A DNA stretch of 64,000 nucleotides, from assembly GCA_039808985.1 (NCBI GenBank), contig JBDHUC010000003.1:1-64000 (forward strand), given 5' to 3'. Position 1 is the first letter of the stretch. Each line of letters opens with the position of its first letter. Source of the stretch: SXRF01 sp039808985 (GTDB lineage Bacteria > Pseudomonadota > Alphaproteobacteria > Rickettsiales > SXRF01). The notes beneath the pieces are model-generated. The model ran no database searches and was not told where the DNA came from. It worked only from the letters and a program-made list of their open reading frames with translations. The position numbers and the translations under genes were made by a program. Of the stretch, positions 33,747-41,579 are shown piece by piece.

Positions 33747-34924
33747 CGATCGATCTCGCCAAATACAATATCCATAGTCCCTATGATTGCCACCACATCG
33801 GCAAGCATATGGCCCTTGCACATAAATTCAAGCGCCTGAAGATGAGAAAATCCCGGAGCCTTTATCTTGCAACGATACGGCTTATTAGTCCCGTCTGCAA
33901 CCAAATATACGCCGAACTCACCCTTGGGCGCTTCCACCGCAACATATGTTTCGCCGTTTGGAACGTGATAGCCTTCGCTGTATAATTTAAAATGGCTAAT
34001 CAGGGCTTCCATTGACTGCTTCATAAGGGCGCGTTTCGGCGGAGAAATTTTTGGATCGCCGGTTACAACCGGACCTTGCGGCATTTTCTCCACGCACTGC
34101 TTTATAATCCTAAGCGACTGGCGCATCTCTTCCATACGGACCAGATAACGGTCATAGCAATCGCCATTCTTGCCGATGGGAATATCAAACTCCATCCTGT
34201 CATAAACTTCATAAGGCTGGGACTTGCGCAAATCCCACGCAACACCAGACCCACGGAGCATCACCCCGGAAAAACCCCAGTCAAACGCATCTTTGGCCGA
34301 CACGACACCTATATCAACAAGGCGTTGCTTAAATATGCGGTTCTCGGTCAGGAGATCGTCCACATCGTCAATATATTGCACGAAATTTTCGCAGAATTTA
34401 AGAATATCATCCAGAAGCCCATCAGGAATATCCTGATGTACGCCGCCAGGACGGATATAGGCCGAATGGAAACGCGCACCCGACGCCCGTTCATAAAACT
34501 CAAGGACCTTTTCACGCTCTTCGAACAACCATAAAAGCGGTGTCATTGCCCCAACATCAAGAGCTTGCGTAGTAATGTTAAGAATATGGTTTAAGACACG
34601 GGTAAGCTCACAGAACATAACGCGGATATATTTGGCGCGCTCAGGAACTTCGCAGCCAAGAAGCTTTTCCACAGCCAGGGAATAGCAATGCTCCTGCGCC
34701 ATAGGCGACACATAATCGAGCCGGTCAAAATAAGGAAGCGCCTGCAAATAGGTTTTATGCTCGATAAGCTTTTCGGTGCCGCGGTGCAGAAGGCCGATAT
34801 GCGGGTCGGCGCGCTCTATAACCTCTCCATCCATTTCCAGGACAAGGCGCAGAACCCCATGCGCGGCTGGATGCTGCGGCCCGAAATTTATGGTTATATT
34901 CTTTTTATCTGTTGTTTTGGTCAT
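33743..34924 (-). CDS. nuoD: NADH-quinone oxidoreductase subunit D
   Basis: 49-kDa-type subunit that lines the quinone pocket, 393 residues. Conserved blocks are NFGPQHPAAHGVLRLVLEMDGE near the N-terminus, HIGLLHRGTEKLIE, and RLDYVSPMAQEHCYSLAVEKLLG. The C-terminal KAPGFSHLQALEFMCKGHMLADVVAIIGTMDIVFGEIDR is also canonical. The upstream spacer carries heptamer repeats, and a GNAT gene separates nuoD from nuoC. Confidence 0.97.
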   Translation of the reverse strand: MTKTTDKKNITINFGPQHPAAHGVLRLVLEMDGEVIERADPHIGLLHRGTEKLIEHKTYLQALPYFDRLDYVSPMAQEHCYSLAVEKLLGCEVPERAKYIRVMFCELTRVLNHILNITTQALDVGAMTPLLWLFEEREKVLEFYERASGARFHSAYIRPGGVHQDIPDGLLDDILKFCENFVQYIDDVDDLLTENRIFKQRLVDIGVVSAKDAFDWGFSGVMLRGSGVAWDLRKSQPYEVYDRMEFDIPIGKNGDCYDRYLVRMEEMRQSLRIIKQCVEKMPQGPVVTGDPKISPPKRALMKQSMEALISHFKLYSEGYHVPNGETYVAVEAPKGEFGVYLVADGTNKPYRCKIKAPGFSHLQALEFMCKGHMLADVVAIIGTMDIVFGEIDR

Positions 34925-34927
34925 AGA

Positions 34928-34955
34928 GGTTCTAGGTACTTGGTTCTAGGTGCTA
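34928..34955. repeat. Heptamer tandem repeat upstream of nuoD
   Basis: Four 7-bp units, GGTTCTA, GGTACTT, GGTTCTA and GGTGCTA, directly precede the nuoD start on the coding strand. CTAGAACC appears inverted about 60 bp further, near 35014. The spacer between nuoD and the GNAT gene (34925-35044) holds no gene. Confidence 0.75.
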
Positions 34956-35044
34956 GTATACAAATCGCATATTTCCTATTTTATTCATAACTGTCAATGT
35001 TTTTAGTAAACTAGAACCTAGTAGCAAGCCCATAGCAGCTACTA

Positions 35045-35596
35045 TTACAAAAACTGATGCATCACATATACATCAACCAGCCCTTTATCGGCATGGTCGA
35101 AACCTTTGGGCAAAGTGCCGACTATCTTAAAGCCCAAAGACTGCCACAGATCCACAGCAACTTTATTAACGCTCACCACAAAATTAAACTGCATAGCCAG
35201 ATAACCCTGCTTTTTTGCGTATTTAAGCGCCATCTTTCCCATCTCCCTTGCTATACCCATCCTGCGGAAATCAGGATGGACGATGAAGGAGGCGTTAGCA
35301 ACATGATGTGCCCTTCCGGTGCGGTGAGGCCTGACTGCGGCAACACCTGCAACCTTGCCGTCAATATCAGCAACCATGCAATATGTCCCGGGCGCTGATA
35401 TCCAGTAAGCAAGCGAGCGCTCAGGCGTCATCTCGGCAAGAGTATAGGAATAAGTCCTTCCCTCAGTCAGGACTTTGCAGAATATATCATATATCTCCTC
35501 AAAATCCTCAAGCCGGGCAGGCCTTACGTGGAAAGGTCTATGAGTGGCAAGTGATGAGCGACGAGTTTTAGAAGATTTTTTTTTCGGTTTAGCCAT
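35045..35596 (-). CDS. GNAT family N-acetyltransferase inserted between nuoC and nuoD
   Basis: A 183-residue GNAT enzyme. The strand FHVRPARLEDFEEIYDIF opens the fold. The acetyl-CoA loop is seen in VHPDFRRMGIAREMGKMALKYAKK, followed by NFVVSVNKVAVDLWQSLGFKIVGTLPKGF, typical of the family. The first 22 residues are a basic Ser/Lys-rich tail. Part of it is coded by a heptamer repeat at 35539-35566, so the N-terminus looks recently altered. The acceptor is unknown. Its place inside the nuo operon is unusual. Confidence 0.88.
   Translation of the reverse strand: MAKPKKKSSKTRRSSLATHRPFHVRPARLEDFEEIYDIFCKVLTEGRTYSYTLAEMTPERSLAYWISAPGTYCMVADIDGKVAGVAAVRPHRTGRAHHVANASFIVHPDFRRMGIAREMGKMALKYAKKQGYLAMQFNFVVSVNKVAVDLWQSLGFKIVGTLPKGFDHADKGLVDVYVMHQFL
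35539..35566. repeat. Heptamer tandem repeat inside the GNAT gene
   Basis: Four degenerate 7-bp units, TATGAGT, GGCAAGT, GATGAGC and GACGAGT, encode residues about 11-20 of the GNAT protein in the antisense reading. They share a NNNGAGT-like core with period seven. Confidence 0.7.
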
Positions 35597-35626
35597 GCAT
35601 GTATCTTTTATCTATGCTTCCACTCA

Positions 35627-35661
35627 TCAACTCTATACTCAATACCCAACACCCTAAACCC
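35627..35661. repeat. Heptamer tandem repeat after the nuoC stop
   Basis: Five 7-bp units ending in ACTC or ACCC (TCAACTC, TATACTC, AATACCC, AACACCC, TAAACCC) run up to the nuoC stop codon. They occupy about half of the nuoC-GNAT spacer. Confidence 0.75.
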
Positions 35662-36234
35662 CTATTTCCCGGCCTTTTCATCCCCTGGAAGAACATGCTC
35701 CATGCCTTCCCACGGGCTTAAATAATCAAAACTGCGATATGCCTGATTGAGCTTAACCGGCTCGTACACCACCCTCTTCTGCTCGCTGTCATAGCGCAGC
35801 TCTACATAACCGGTGAGAGGAAAATCCTTGCGCTGCGGATGACCTTCAAAACCATAATCGGTCAGGATGCGCCGCAGGTCGGGATTATCGGAAAATAATA
35901 TGCCATACATATCCCACGCCTCACGCTCGAACCAGCCAGCCGACGAATAAAGCGCAACCACAGAAGGCACCGGGGTTTTTTCGTCAGTTGCAACGCGCAC
36001 ACGCAGGCGAATATTTTTCTTAAGATTAAGCAGCATATACACAACTTCAAAACGTTGCGGCCTTTCTGGATAATCAACACCGGCAATCTCAACCAACTGG
36101 ACAAAACCGCATTCATCACGCAGGGTATCCATTAAGGAAATAAGGTTAGCAATTCCTACTGTAACCACCTCCTGTCCGGATATGGTTTCTTCGCTCGCAG
36201 AAAATTTTTCTAAAAAGCCTGGTTCAAACATCAT
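35662..36234 (-). CDS. nuoC: NADH-quinone oxidoreductase subunit C
   Basis: 30-kDa-type peripheral arm subunit, 190 residues, with no fusion to NuoD. Conserved are RFEVVYMLLNLKKNIRLRVRV near residue 60 and SAGWFEREAWDMYGILFSDNPDLRRILTDYGFEGHPQRKDFPLTGYVELRYD near 95-145, the NuoC signature. The ATG overlaps the stop of the histidine phosphatase gene in an ATGA. Confidence 0.96.
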   Translation of the reverse strand: MMFEPGFLEKFSASEETISGQEVVTVGIANLISLMDTLRDECGFVQLVEIAGVDYPERPQRFEVVYMLLNLKKNIRLRVRVATDEKTPVPSVVALYSSAGWFEREAWDMYGILFSDNPDLRRILTDYGFEGHPQRKDFPLTGYVELRYDSEQKRVVYEPVKLNQAYRSFDYLSPWEGMEHVLPGDEKAGK

Positions 36235-36908
36235 AAGCTGCTTCCTAATAATTTATCGCCAAAAACACGGCGATGGATTTTTTTATTTTCGCCAAGAGTA
36301 ATGACATTTACATTACCCGGCTGGCCTTTTATCCTTGCTGAGATAAATTCATACAAAGTGCAATTAGTAATATATTCCTGCGTTTTATCCACAAAAATTT
36401 CACCCAGCACATTCTCGACAACCCGGCGGATATTACCGCCATGGCTTATAAACAAAGGCACACCGGAAGCGCCTCCCAGATTCCTTATAACCGCCTGCAA
36501 GGTGCGCATTGCCACATCCTGCTTGCTTTCCTCCCCCTCAATGGCAACGCCATTTTTTTTAAGCTCATTACGGTCTTTATCGCTCATGCCTTCTGCTGTG
36601 CCGTAAGCCCGTTCGTTAAGCCCACTATCAACGCCAACCGGCAGGCATTCAAGGGTTTTGCAACCGCAGATTATAGCCGCAGTATCTTTGGCACGCTGCA
36701 TTTCGCTGGTGACTATCCTGTTTATTACCGGGTCTTTATCCGGATCGAGCCGACACAATATTTCCCGGACTGCCAAGGCCTGTTTTTTACCGGTTTCAGT
36801 CAATTTAGTTGAGCTTCCGCTACCGCTTACCAGCTTGTTCACATTATCTTCTGTCTGGGCATGGCGCAGCATATAAAAATCCTTTCCCAGCGGCAATTCA
36901 ATGCTCAC
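36231..36908 (-). CDS. Histidine phosphatase family protein inserted between nuoB and nuoC
   Basis: A 225-residue phosphoglycerate mutase-like phosphatase. The phospho-acceptor motif is FYMLRHAQTEDN near residues 12-23. The second catalytic His is in FISHGGNIRRVVE near 155. The Glu of the family is probably in NERAYGTAEG near 100. The substrate could be a sugar phosphate, nucleotide or phosphoprotein and cannot be assigned. It overlaps nuoB upstream and nuoC downstream by 4 bp each, so it is fully embedded in the nuo transcript and translationally coupled. Confidence 0.88.
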   Translation of the reverse strand: MSIELPLGKDFYMLRHAQTEDNVNKLVSGSGSSTKLTETGKKQALAVREILCRLDPDKDPVINRIVTSEMQRAKDTAAIICGCKTLECLPVGVDSGLNERAYGTAEGMSDKDRNELKKNGVAIEGEESKQDVAMRTLQAVIRNLGGASGVPLFISHGGNIRRVVENVLGEIFVDKTQEYITNCTLYEFISARIKGQPGNVNVITLGENKKIHRRVFGDKLLGSSL

Positions 36909-37447
36909 CTTATTATACTCCCGGTGCGCCGGATCTTTTTCTGGAGCTGCAATATACCATACATCAGAGCTTCAGCAGTCGGCGGACAGCCGGGAACATA
37001 GACATCAACCGGCACTATGCGGTCGCAGCCGCGCACTACCGAATAAGAATAATGGTAATAGCCGCCGCCATTGGCGCAACTGCCCATCGAGATAACATAG
37101 CGCGGCTCAGCCATCTGGTCATACACCTTACGAAGCGCCGGAGCCATCTTGTTGCACAATGTACCGGCAACTATCATGACGTCCGCCTGCCTTGGGCTTG
37201 GGCGGAACACAACCCCAAGATGATCCATATCATAACGCGAAGCAGCAGCCTGCATCATCTCCACCGCGCAGCAGGCAAGGCCAAAAGTCATTGGCCACAG
37301 GCTTCCGGCCCTCGCCCAGTTGGCAAGCTTGTCGAAATTGGTGACGACAAACCCCTTATCGTTATACTCCTCCATGACATTGTTAAGCAGGTCATCCTGC
37401 GAAACCGGACTTTGAGTGCTGATTGCCGAGTTTTGACTTATTCCCAT
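36905..37447 (-). CDS. nuoB: NADH-quinone oxidoreductase subunit B
   Basis: 20-kDa-type subunit holding cluster N2 next to the quinone site, about 180 residues. Seen are LWPMTFGLACCAVEMMQ with the tandem Cys ligands, RPSPRQADVMIVAGTLCNKMAP, and VDVYVPGCPPTAEALMYGILQLQ with the last Cys. ATG 37447 is chosen because AAGG lies about 9 bases upstream and the 10-bp overlap with nuoA is short. An upstream in-frame ATG exists at 37468. Confidence 0.96.
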   Translation of the reverse strand: MGISQNSAISTQSPVSQDDLLNNVMEEYNDKGFVVTNFDKLANWARAGSLWPMTFGLACCAVEMMQAAASRYDMDHLGVVFRPSPRQADVMIVAGTLCNKMAPALRKVYDQMAEPRYVISMGSCANGGGYYHYSYSVVRGCDRIVPVDVYVPGCPPTAEALMYGILQLQKKIRRTGSIIR

Positions 37448-37803
37448 TCTAATGCGCCTTTTTTCCATTCATAAATAAACCCAATGGTAAGCACGGCAAG
37501 GAATACCATCATCGACCAGAAGCCAGCCACCCCGACAAGCTTAAGTGAAATCGCCCAGGGGAAAAGAAATGCCACCTCCAAGTCAAAGATAATAAATAAT
37601 ATCGCTACAAGATAAAAGCGCACATCGAACTTGCCGCGCGCATCGCCAAACGACTCAAACCCGCACTCATAGGGCGACACTTTCTCCACATCAGGCTTCT
37701 GCCTGCCTATTATCATAGGCGCGAAAATCATTATAAGAGAAAGCCCCACGGCGATGGCTATAAATATCAGAATAGGGAAATACTGTTCAACGACCTGATC
37801 CAT
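37438..37803 (-). CDS. nuoA: NADH-quinone oxidoreductase subunit A
   Basis: Three-helix membrane subunit of complex I, 121 residues. The loop after helix one holds KVSPYECGFESFGDARGKFDVRFYLVAILFIIFDLEVAFLFPW, the diagnostic NuoA block with the conserved Cys and acidic residues. It is the first gene of the operon. The promoter should lie in the 107-bp spacer shared with the divergent queG. Confidence 0.97.
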   Translation of the reverse strand: MDQVVEQYFPILIFIAIAVGLSLIMIFAPMIIGRQKPDVEKVSPYECGFESFGDARGKFDVRFYLVAILFIIFDLEVAFLFPWAISLKLVGVAGFWSMMVFLAVLTIGFIYEWKKGALEWE

Positions 37804-37845
37804 ATTATTCTATCTTTGCTGGTATAACTGAATTATGTTACTTGG

Positions 37846-37861
37846 ACTGTTTATAAACAGT
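37846..37861. promoter_or_regulatory. Perfect 16-bp palindrome between divergent nuoA and queG
   Basis: ACTGTTTATAAACAGT is perfectly self-complementary. It is centred in the 107-bp divergent spacer, about 43 bp from nuoA and 50 bp from queG. The arm symmetry without a loop suits a dimeric regulator rather than an RNA hairpin. The cognate regulator is not known to me. Confidence 0.45.
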
Positions 37862-37910
37862 TTTTTGGCTATTACAATTTGTTTTTGGTAAAGTTTTGGG
37901 TTAGGCAGGC

Positions 37911-38963
37911 GTGGATTATAACATTAAAGAGAATATATGCAACAAAGCGCTGGAAACAGGGTTTGACGCAGTTGGCTTCTGTAGCGCCGGACTTCCTGCC
38001 ATGGCCGGTGAAAATTTAAGCAAATTCCTAAGCAGGAATTATCATGGCGAGATGGGATGGCTTATGGAAAAAGCCCAGTGGCGCTCATCTCCTGGCAGTT
38101 TATGGCCGGAGGCGAAATCGGTTATAATGCTTGGGCATAATTACGCGCCGGGCTACAACCCCATGGACAGGCTCGCGCAAAAAAACATTGGGAATATTTC
38201 CTGCTACGCGCAGAATGAAGACTACCACGATATAATAAAGAAAAAACTCAAACAGGTCGCAAGCTGGCTGGCGGTACAATATAAATGCGAGGTAAAGGTT
38301 TTTGTAGATACCGCCCCGGTGATGGAAAAGCCACTGGCACAGCAGGCAGGGATGGGATGGCAGGGCAAGCATACCTGCCTGGTAAGCCGCGAGTTCGGCT
38401 CGTGGCTGTTCCTGGGCGCGATATTTACCACACTGGAGATAGAGCCGGATGAGCCAATAGCCGATAGCTGCGGCAGTTGCAGCAAATGCATAGATATATG
38501 CCCAACAAACGCTTTTGATGGGGAAAGAAAAATTGATGCGCGCAAATGCATTTCCTATCTCACTATTGAAAGCAAAGAGCAGATACCCCTGGAATTCCGC
38601 AAAGCCATAGGAAACCGCATATATGGCTGTGACGATTGCCTTGCCGTCTGCCCGTGGAATAAATTTGCCAAGTCCGCGCACGAAAGCGCATATCACCCGC
38701 GCGAATCCATAAAGTCACCGTTGCTGGCGGATTTAGCGGCGCTTGACGATGCAGAATTTCGTAACATGTTCCGCAAATCACCAGTTAAGCGTATCGGGCG
38801 CGAGCGCTTCATACGCAATGTGCTGGTTGCCATAGGCAATAGCGGAGATACATCCCTTTTGCCAGTTGCACAAAAATTAGGAATTGATGAAGCGCCACTG
38901 GTTTCGGAAATGGCGAGATGGGCTGTTGCAGAGTTGATGGACAAAACTCAAAAACAATGTTAG
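37911..38963 (+). CDS. queG: Epoxyqueuosine reductase
   Basis: Cobalamin-dependent, two-cluster iron-sulfur enzyme for the last step of queuosine synthesis in tRNA. The 350-residue protein has the N-terminal cobalamin-binding part (RDP-like block VFVDTAPVMEKPLAQQAGMGWQGKHT near 125-150). The ferredoxin motifs are DSCGSCSKCIDICPTNAF and YGCDDCLAVCPWNKFA near 185-250. A HEAT-like C-terminus includes SPVKRIGRERFIRNVLVAIGNSG. The start is GTG. Confidence 0.95.
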   Translation: MDYNIKENICNKALETGFDAVGFCSAGLPAMAGENLSKFLSRNYHGEMGWLMEKAQWRSSPGSLWPEAKSVIMLGHNYAPGYNPMDRLAQKNIGNISCYAQNEDYHDIIKKKLKQVASWLAVQYKCEVKVFVDTAPVMEKPLAQQAGMGWQGKHTCLVSREFGSWLFLGAIFTTLEIEPDEPIADSCGSCSKCIDICPTNAFDGERKIDARKCISYLTIESKEQIPLEFRKAIGNRIYGCDDCLAVCPWNKFAKSAHESAYHPRESIKSPLLADLAALDDAEFRNMFRKSPVKRIGRERFIRNVLVAIGNSGDTSLLPVAQKLGIDEAPLVSEMARWAVAELMDKTQKQC

Positions 38964-38991
38964 GTTCTGCCTAAAAATATAGAGGTGATTT

Positions 38992-39255
38992 ATGCCCAAC
39001 GTTATTATTTACACCAAAGATTACTGCCCATATTGCATCAAGGCAAAATCGCTGCTGCAGCGCAAAGGCGTAAATGACTTCAATGAAATAGACATCACCA
39101 ATGATGAAAAACTCCAGCAGGAAATGATAAATAAATCCGGTGGGCGCAAAACAGTTCCGCAGATATTCATTGGCAGCACCCATGTGGGCGGTTGCGATGA
39201 CCTATACGCACTAGAAAAAGATGGCAAACTTTCTAATTTACTAGCGGCACAATAA
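38992..39255 (+). CDS. grxC: Glutaredoxin 3
   Basis: Dithiol glutaredoxin of 87 residues that reduces disulfides with glutathione. Active site DYCPYCIKAK is near residue 12. The cis-Pro and glutathione-binding segments RKTVPQIFIGSTHVGGCDDLYALE follow. A GAGGTGA is present before the ATG. It is downstream of queG, with a GGTTCTG repeat word at 38962-38968 in between. Confidence 0.95.
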   Translation: MPNVIIYTKDYCPYCIKAKSLLQRKGVNDFNEIDITNDEKLQQEMINKSGGRKTVPQIFIGSTHVGGCDDLYALEKDGKLSNLLAAQ

Positions 39256-39282
39256 CCACAATTTTAATGAAATCTTTAAACT

Positions 39283-39302
39283 TTGTTGCTTTAATGCAAC
39301 AA
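39283..39302 (+). terminator. Hairpin downstream of grxC
   Basis: TTGTTGC (39283-39289) pairs with GCAACAA (39296-39302) across six bases, 28 bp after the grxC stop. No immediate T-run follows. A run of seven Ts comes at 39321-39327. It is a plausible but weak transcript end for queG-grxC. Confidence 0.4.
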
Positions 39303-39331
39303 CACTAAGTTTAATGCAGCTTTTTTTACAA

Positions 39332-39349
39332 ACCACTATATATAGTGGT
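39332..39349. promoter_or_regulatory. Perfect 18-bp palindrome upstream of the histidine kinase gene
   Basis: ACCACTATATATAGTGGT is a fully symmetric 18-mer, about 120 bp before the likely kinase start. It may be an operator, or with the T-run before it a terminator remnant. The 39256-39467 spacer holds this, the grxC hairpin and a doubled TTTAATGCA word, and no other gene. Confidence 0.4.
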
Positions 39350-39467
39350 GGCGTAAAGGTGAATTTTTTGTAAATAATACCTAAAATTTTATATAAATGG
39401 CTTACAAAAATTGTTTCATCTATGCTTTTTTACGGGAAAAAAGGCAAAAAAAAGAGGCAAAAACAGG

Positions 39468-40928
39468 GTGTTATATTCTCAGTTCCGTTCTATGCCTTCG
39501 GGCGATAATGCCAATGACCAACAGCCACCGCAGGGAAGGCCGCCTGAGCCACCACTAGCTATCATACTGGGAAATAAGGATTCAGCAGAAATTAAGGACG
39601 TTATGGCTAACAATGTAAGCCATGTTATTTCCCTTTATAATGAGCTACATAGGCTGACTTCCTCGGAATCGGACGCAGCTTTGCTTGAAAAAGCCAATCG
39701 CCTGCTTGACGAATGCACATATCTTTTGAAAGACCAGCAGGAAAATTCAACCAGCGCTAGTGGTCAAACAAAGGATAAATATGCCGGTGAAAAATACAAA
39801 TATTTAACCGAATACGGAACCCAGATACTCGCGCTTTTCACGCCATCTGGAAATTGCACTTATCTTTCACGTAATTTTGAAAGGCTTACAGGCCATCAGA
39901 CAGATGCGGGGCTTGATGGAATATTTTTTAAACTTATACATCCTGATTTCCGCGAACGCCTTAAAAATACTTTGCGGCCTATAGGCCTGGCAGCAGAAAC
40001 CGCGCCTGCGCAAATACTGCGCCTTAAAATGCAGCATGGTGATGGCAAACATTACTGGTACCAGTTCACACTCCACAGCAAGCCAGAACACTATATCTGC
40101 CTTATAGAAAATATACATGAGCATATGCAGACCCAAAGCACATTGCAAAAAGCAAGGCTGGAAGCCGAGCTTGCGTTGCGCGCCCGTTCGGAATTCCTTG
40201 CCAATATGAGCCATGAACTGCGCACGCCTTTAAATGCTGTCATCGGTTTTTCACAGGTAATGGAACGTGGCGTTTTCGGCAAAATAGATAACCCGCAATA
40301 TAGCAGCTATATACGCCATATCCAGGAAAGCGGGCATGACCTGCTGGCAAAAATTGAAGACCTGCTTGAAATCGCAAATATTGATGCGGGGCGCGTATCG
40401 CTTAATTGTGAAGAAATTTATATTAATGACCTTATAAGCCATGTGATTAACGCACAGATGCATCATGCGCAGGATGCAAAAGTCGCTATTTCCTACGTGC
40501 CACGCGGCAACGTACTTATGTTTGTAGACAGGCTTAAGATCCAGCATATACTTGGGCATCTGGTGGCAAATGCCATCAAGTTCAACAATGCCGGTGGCGA
40601 AGTGACAATCGAAATAAATCGCGATGGCAAGAACGGCATAAGGCTTTCTGTGCATGATAACGGGGTTGGAATTAACGACCTGAAATGCCATGACATACGC
40701 GAGTCATTGCAACAGGATAATTGCTGGACGGCAAAAAACAACCAGCATATCGGCATCGGACTGGCCCTCACCAAGGAATTTATTGCCCTGCATGGAGGAA
40801 CTGTTGAAATTTCCAGCAGTAATGGTATAGGTACTACTGTTTCTATCACCCTGCCCCGCGAATGCATCCGCATGGTCGCAGCCAGGAAAGATGATAATGT
40901 AAAACAGTTAGAACTGGAAAATGGATAA
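39468..40928 (+). CDS. PAS-domain hybrid-less sensor histidine kinase, cytoplasmic
   Basis: Soluble HisKA-type kinase of about 486 residues. A Pro-rich N-terminus is followed by a helical segment and a PAS domain (about YKYLTEYGTQILALF to LIENIHEH). The dimerisation helix has the H-box EFLANMSHELRTPLNAVIGF. The ATPase domain keeps the N-box ANAIKFN, G1 VHDNGVGIN and G2 HIGIGLALTKEF. There is no membrane segment or receiver domain. GTG 39468 has AGAGG about 10 bases upstream. A TTG at 39411 and an ATG at 39492 are alternatives. The partner is unknown. Confidence 0.85.
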   Translation: MLYSQFRSMPSGDNANDQQPPQGRPPEPPLAIILGNKDSAEIKDVMANNVSHVISLYNELHRLTSSESDAALLEKANRLLDECTYLLKDQQENSTSASGQTKDKYAGEKYKYLTEYGTQILALFTPSGNCTYLSRNFERLTGHQTDAGLDGIFFKLIHPDFRERLKNTLRPIGLAAETAPAQILRLKMQHGDGKHYWYQFTLHSKPEHYICLIENIHEHMQTQSTLQKARLEAELALRARSEFLANMSHELRTPLNAVIGFSQVMERGVFGKIDNPQYSSYIRHIQESGHDLLAKIEDLLEIANIDAGRVSLNCEEIYINDLISHVINAQMHHAQDAKVAISYVPRGNVLMFVDRLKIQHILGHLVANAIKFNNAGGEVTIEINRDGKNGIRLSVHDNGVGINDLKCHDIRESLQQDNCWTAKNNQHIGIGLALTKEFIALHGGTVEISSSNGIGTTVSITLPRECIRMVAARKDDNVKQLELENG

Positions 40929-41529
40929 AGCAAAAGCCGCATATGATATTATAACTGCCGCCCTGCCCCTTGTTCCTTTTGATGGCTGGAACATAAAAAC
41001 CCTTAGGCAGGCAGCCGTTGAAGCTGGCTATAAAAAAACTGATGTGGTACGAGTTTTTTCAGGCGGCGCAATAGATGCGGTCGATGCTTATTCGCGGATT
41101 TGCGACCAGCAGATGCTTGAAGCGCTTTCCAATTACCATATGGATAATATGAAAATACGCCAGCGCATAACCTCTGCGGTACGTCTGCGCCTTGAGCTGC
41201 AAAGCAAAAACCGCGAGGCTATGCGCAGGGCGGTGGCGATGCATTCATTGCCCATATATGCACATCGCGGCCTCAGGGCGCTTTATGAAACGGTGGATAA
41301 TATCTGGTATGCCATAGGTGATAATTCCACAGATTTCAATTTCTACAGCAAGCGCATGACACTTGCTGCGGTGTATATTGCCACGCTACGCATGTGGCTT
41401 GACGATAACAGCCCTGGCTGCGAGGCTAGCTGGCAATTTTTAGACCGGCGCATCGAGGATGTTATGAAGATAGAAAAAGCTAAACAGCAACTGCGGGGCT
41501 GGTTTTCAAAAGTTAGGGCATTTTCCTGA
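40921..41529 (+). CDS. COQ9 family protein
   Basis: Lipid-binding COQ9 homolog, 202 residues, TetR-like in fold and linked to ubiquinone synthesis in eukaryotes and alphaproteobacteria. Seen are the N-terminal AALPLVPFDGWNIKTLRQAA and the C-terminal block YSKRMTLAAVYIATLRMWLDDNSPGCEASWQFLDRRIEDVMKIEK, which forms the hydrophobic surface in the family. The ATG overlaps the histidine kinase stop by 8 bp. Ubiquinone production would serve complex I upstream. Confidence 0.9.
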   Translation: MDKAKAAYDIITAALPLVPFDGWNIKTLRQAAVEAGYKKTDVVRVFSGGAIDAVDAYSRICDQQMLEALSNYHMDNMKIRQRITSAVRLRLELQSKNREAMRRAVAMHSLPIYAHRGLRALYETVDNIWYAIGDNSTDFNFYSKRMTLAAVYIATLRMWLDDNSPGCEASWQFLDRRIEDVMKIEKAKQQLRGWFSKVRAFS

Positions 41530-41547
41530 AGCAGTATAGTATAAGCG

Positions 41548-41579
41548 GATGAATAGATGAATGGATTAATAGATGAATG
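41548..41579. repeat. Octamer tandem repeat after COQ9
   Basis: Four near-identical 8-bp units (GATGAATA, GATGAATG, GATTAATA, GATGAATG) follow the COQ9 stop. They run into the first copy of the 33-bp direct repeat at 41572-41604. The start of this 33-mer repeats the octamer word. Confidence 0.75.
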
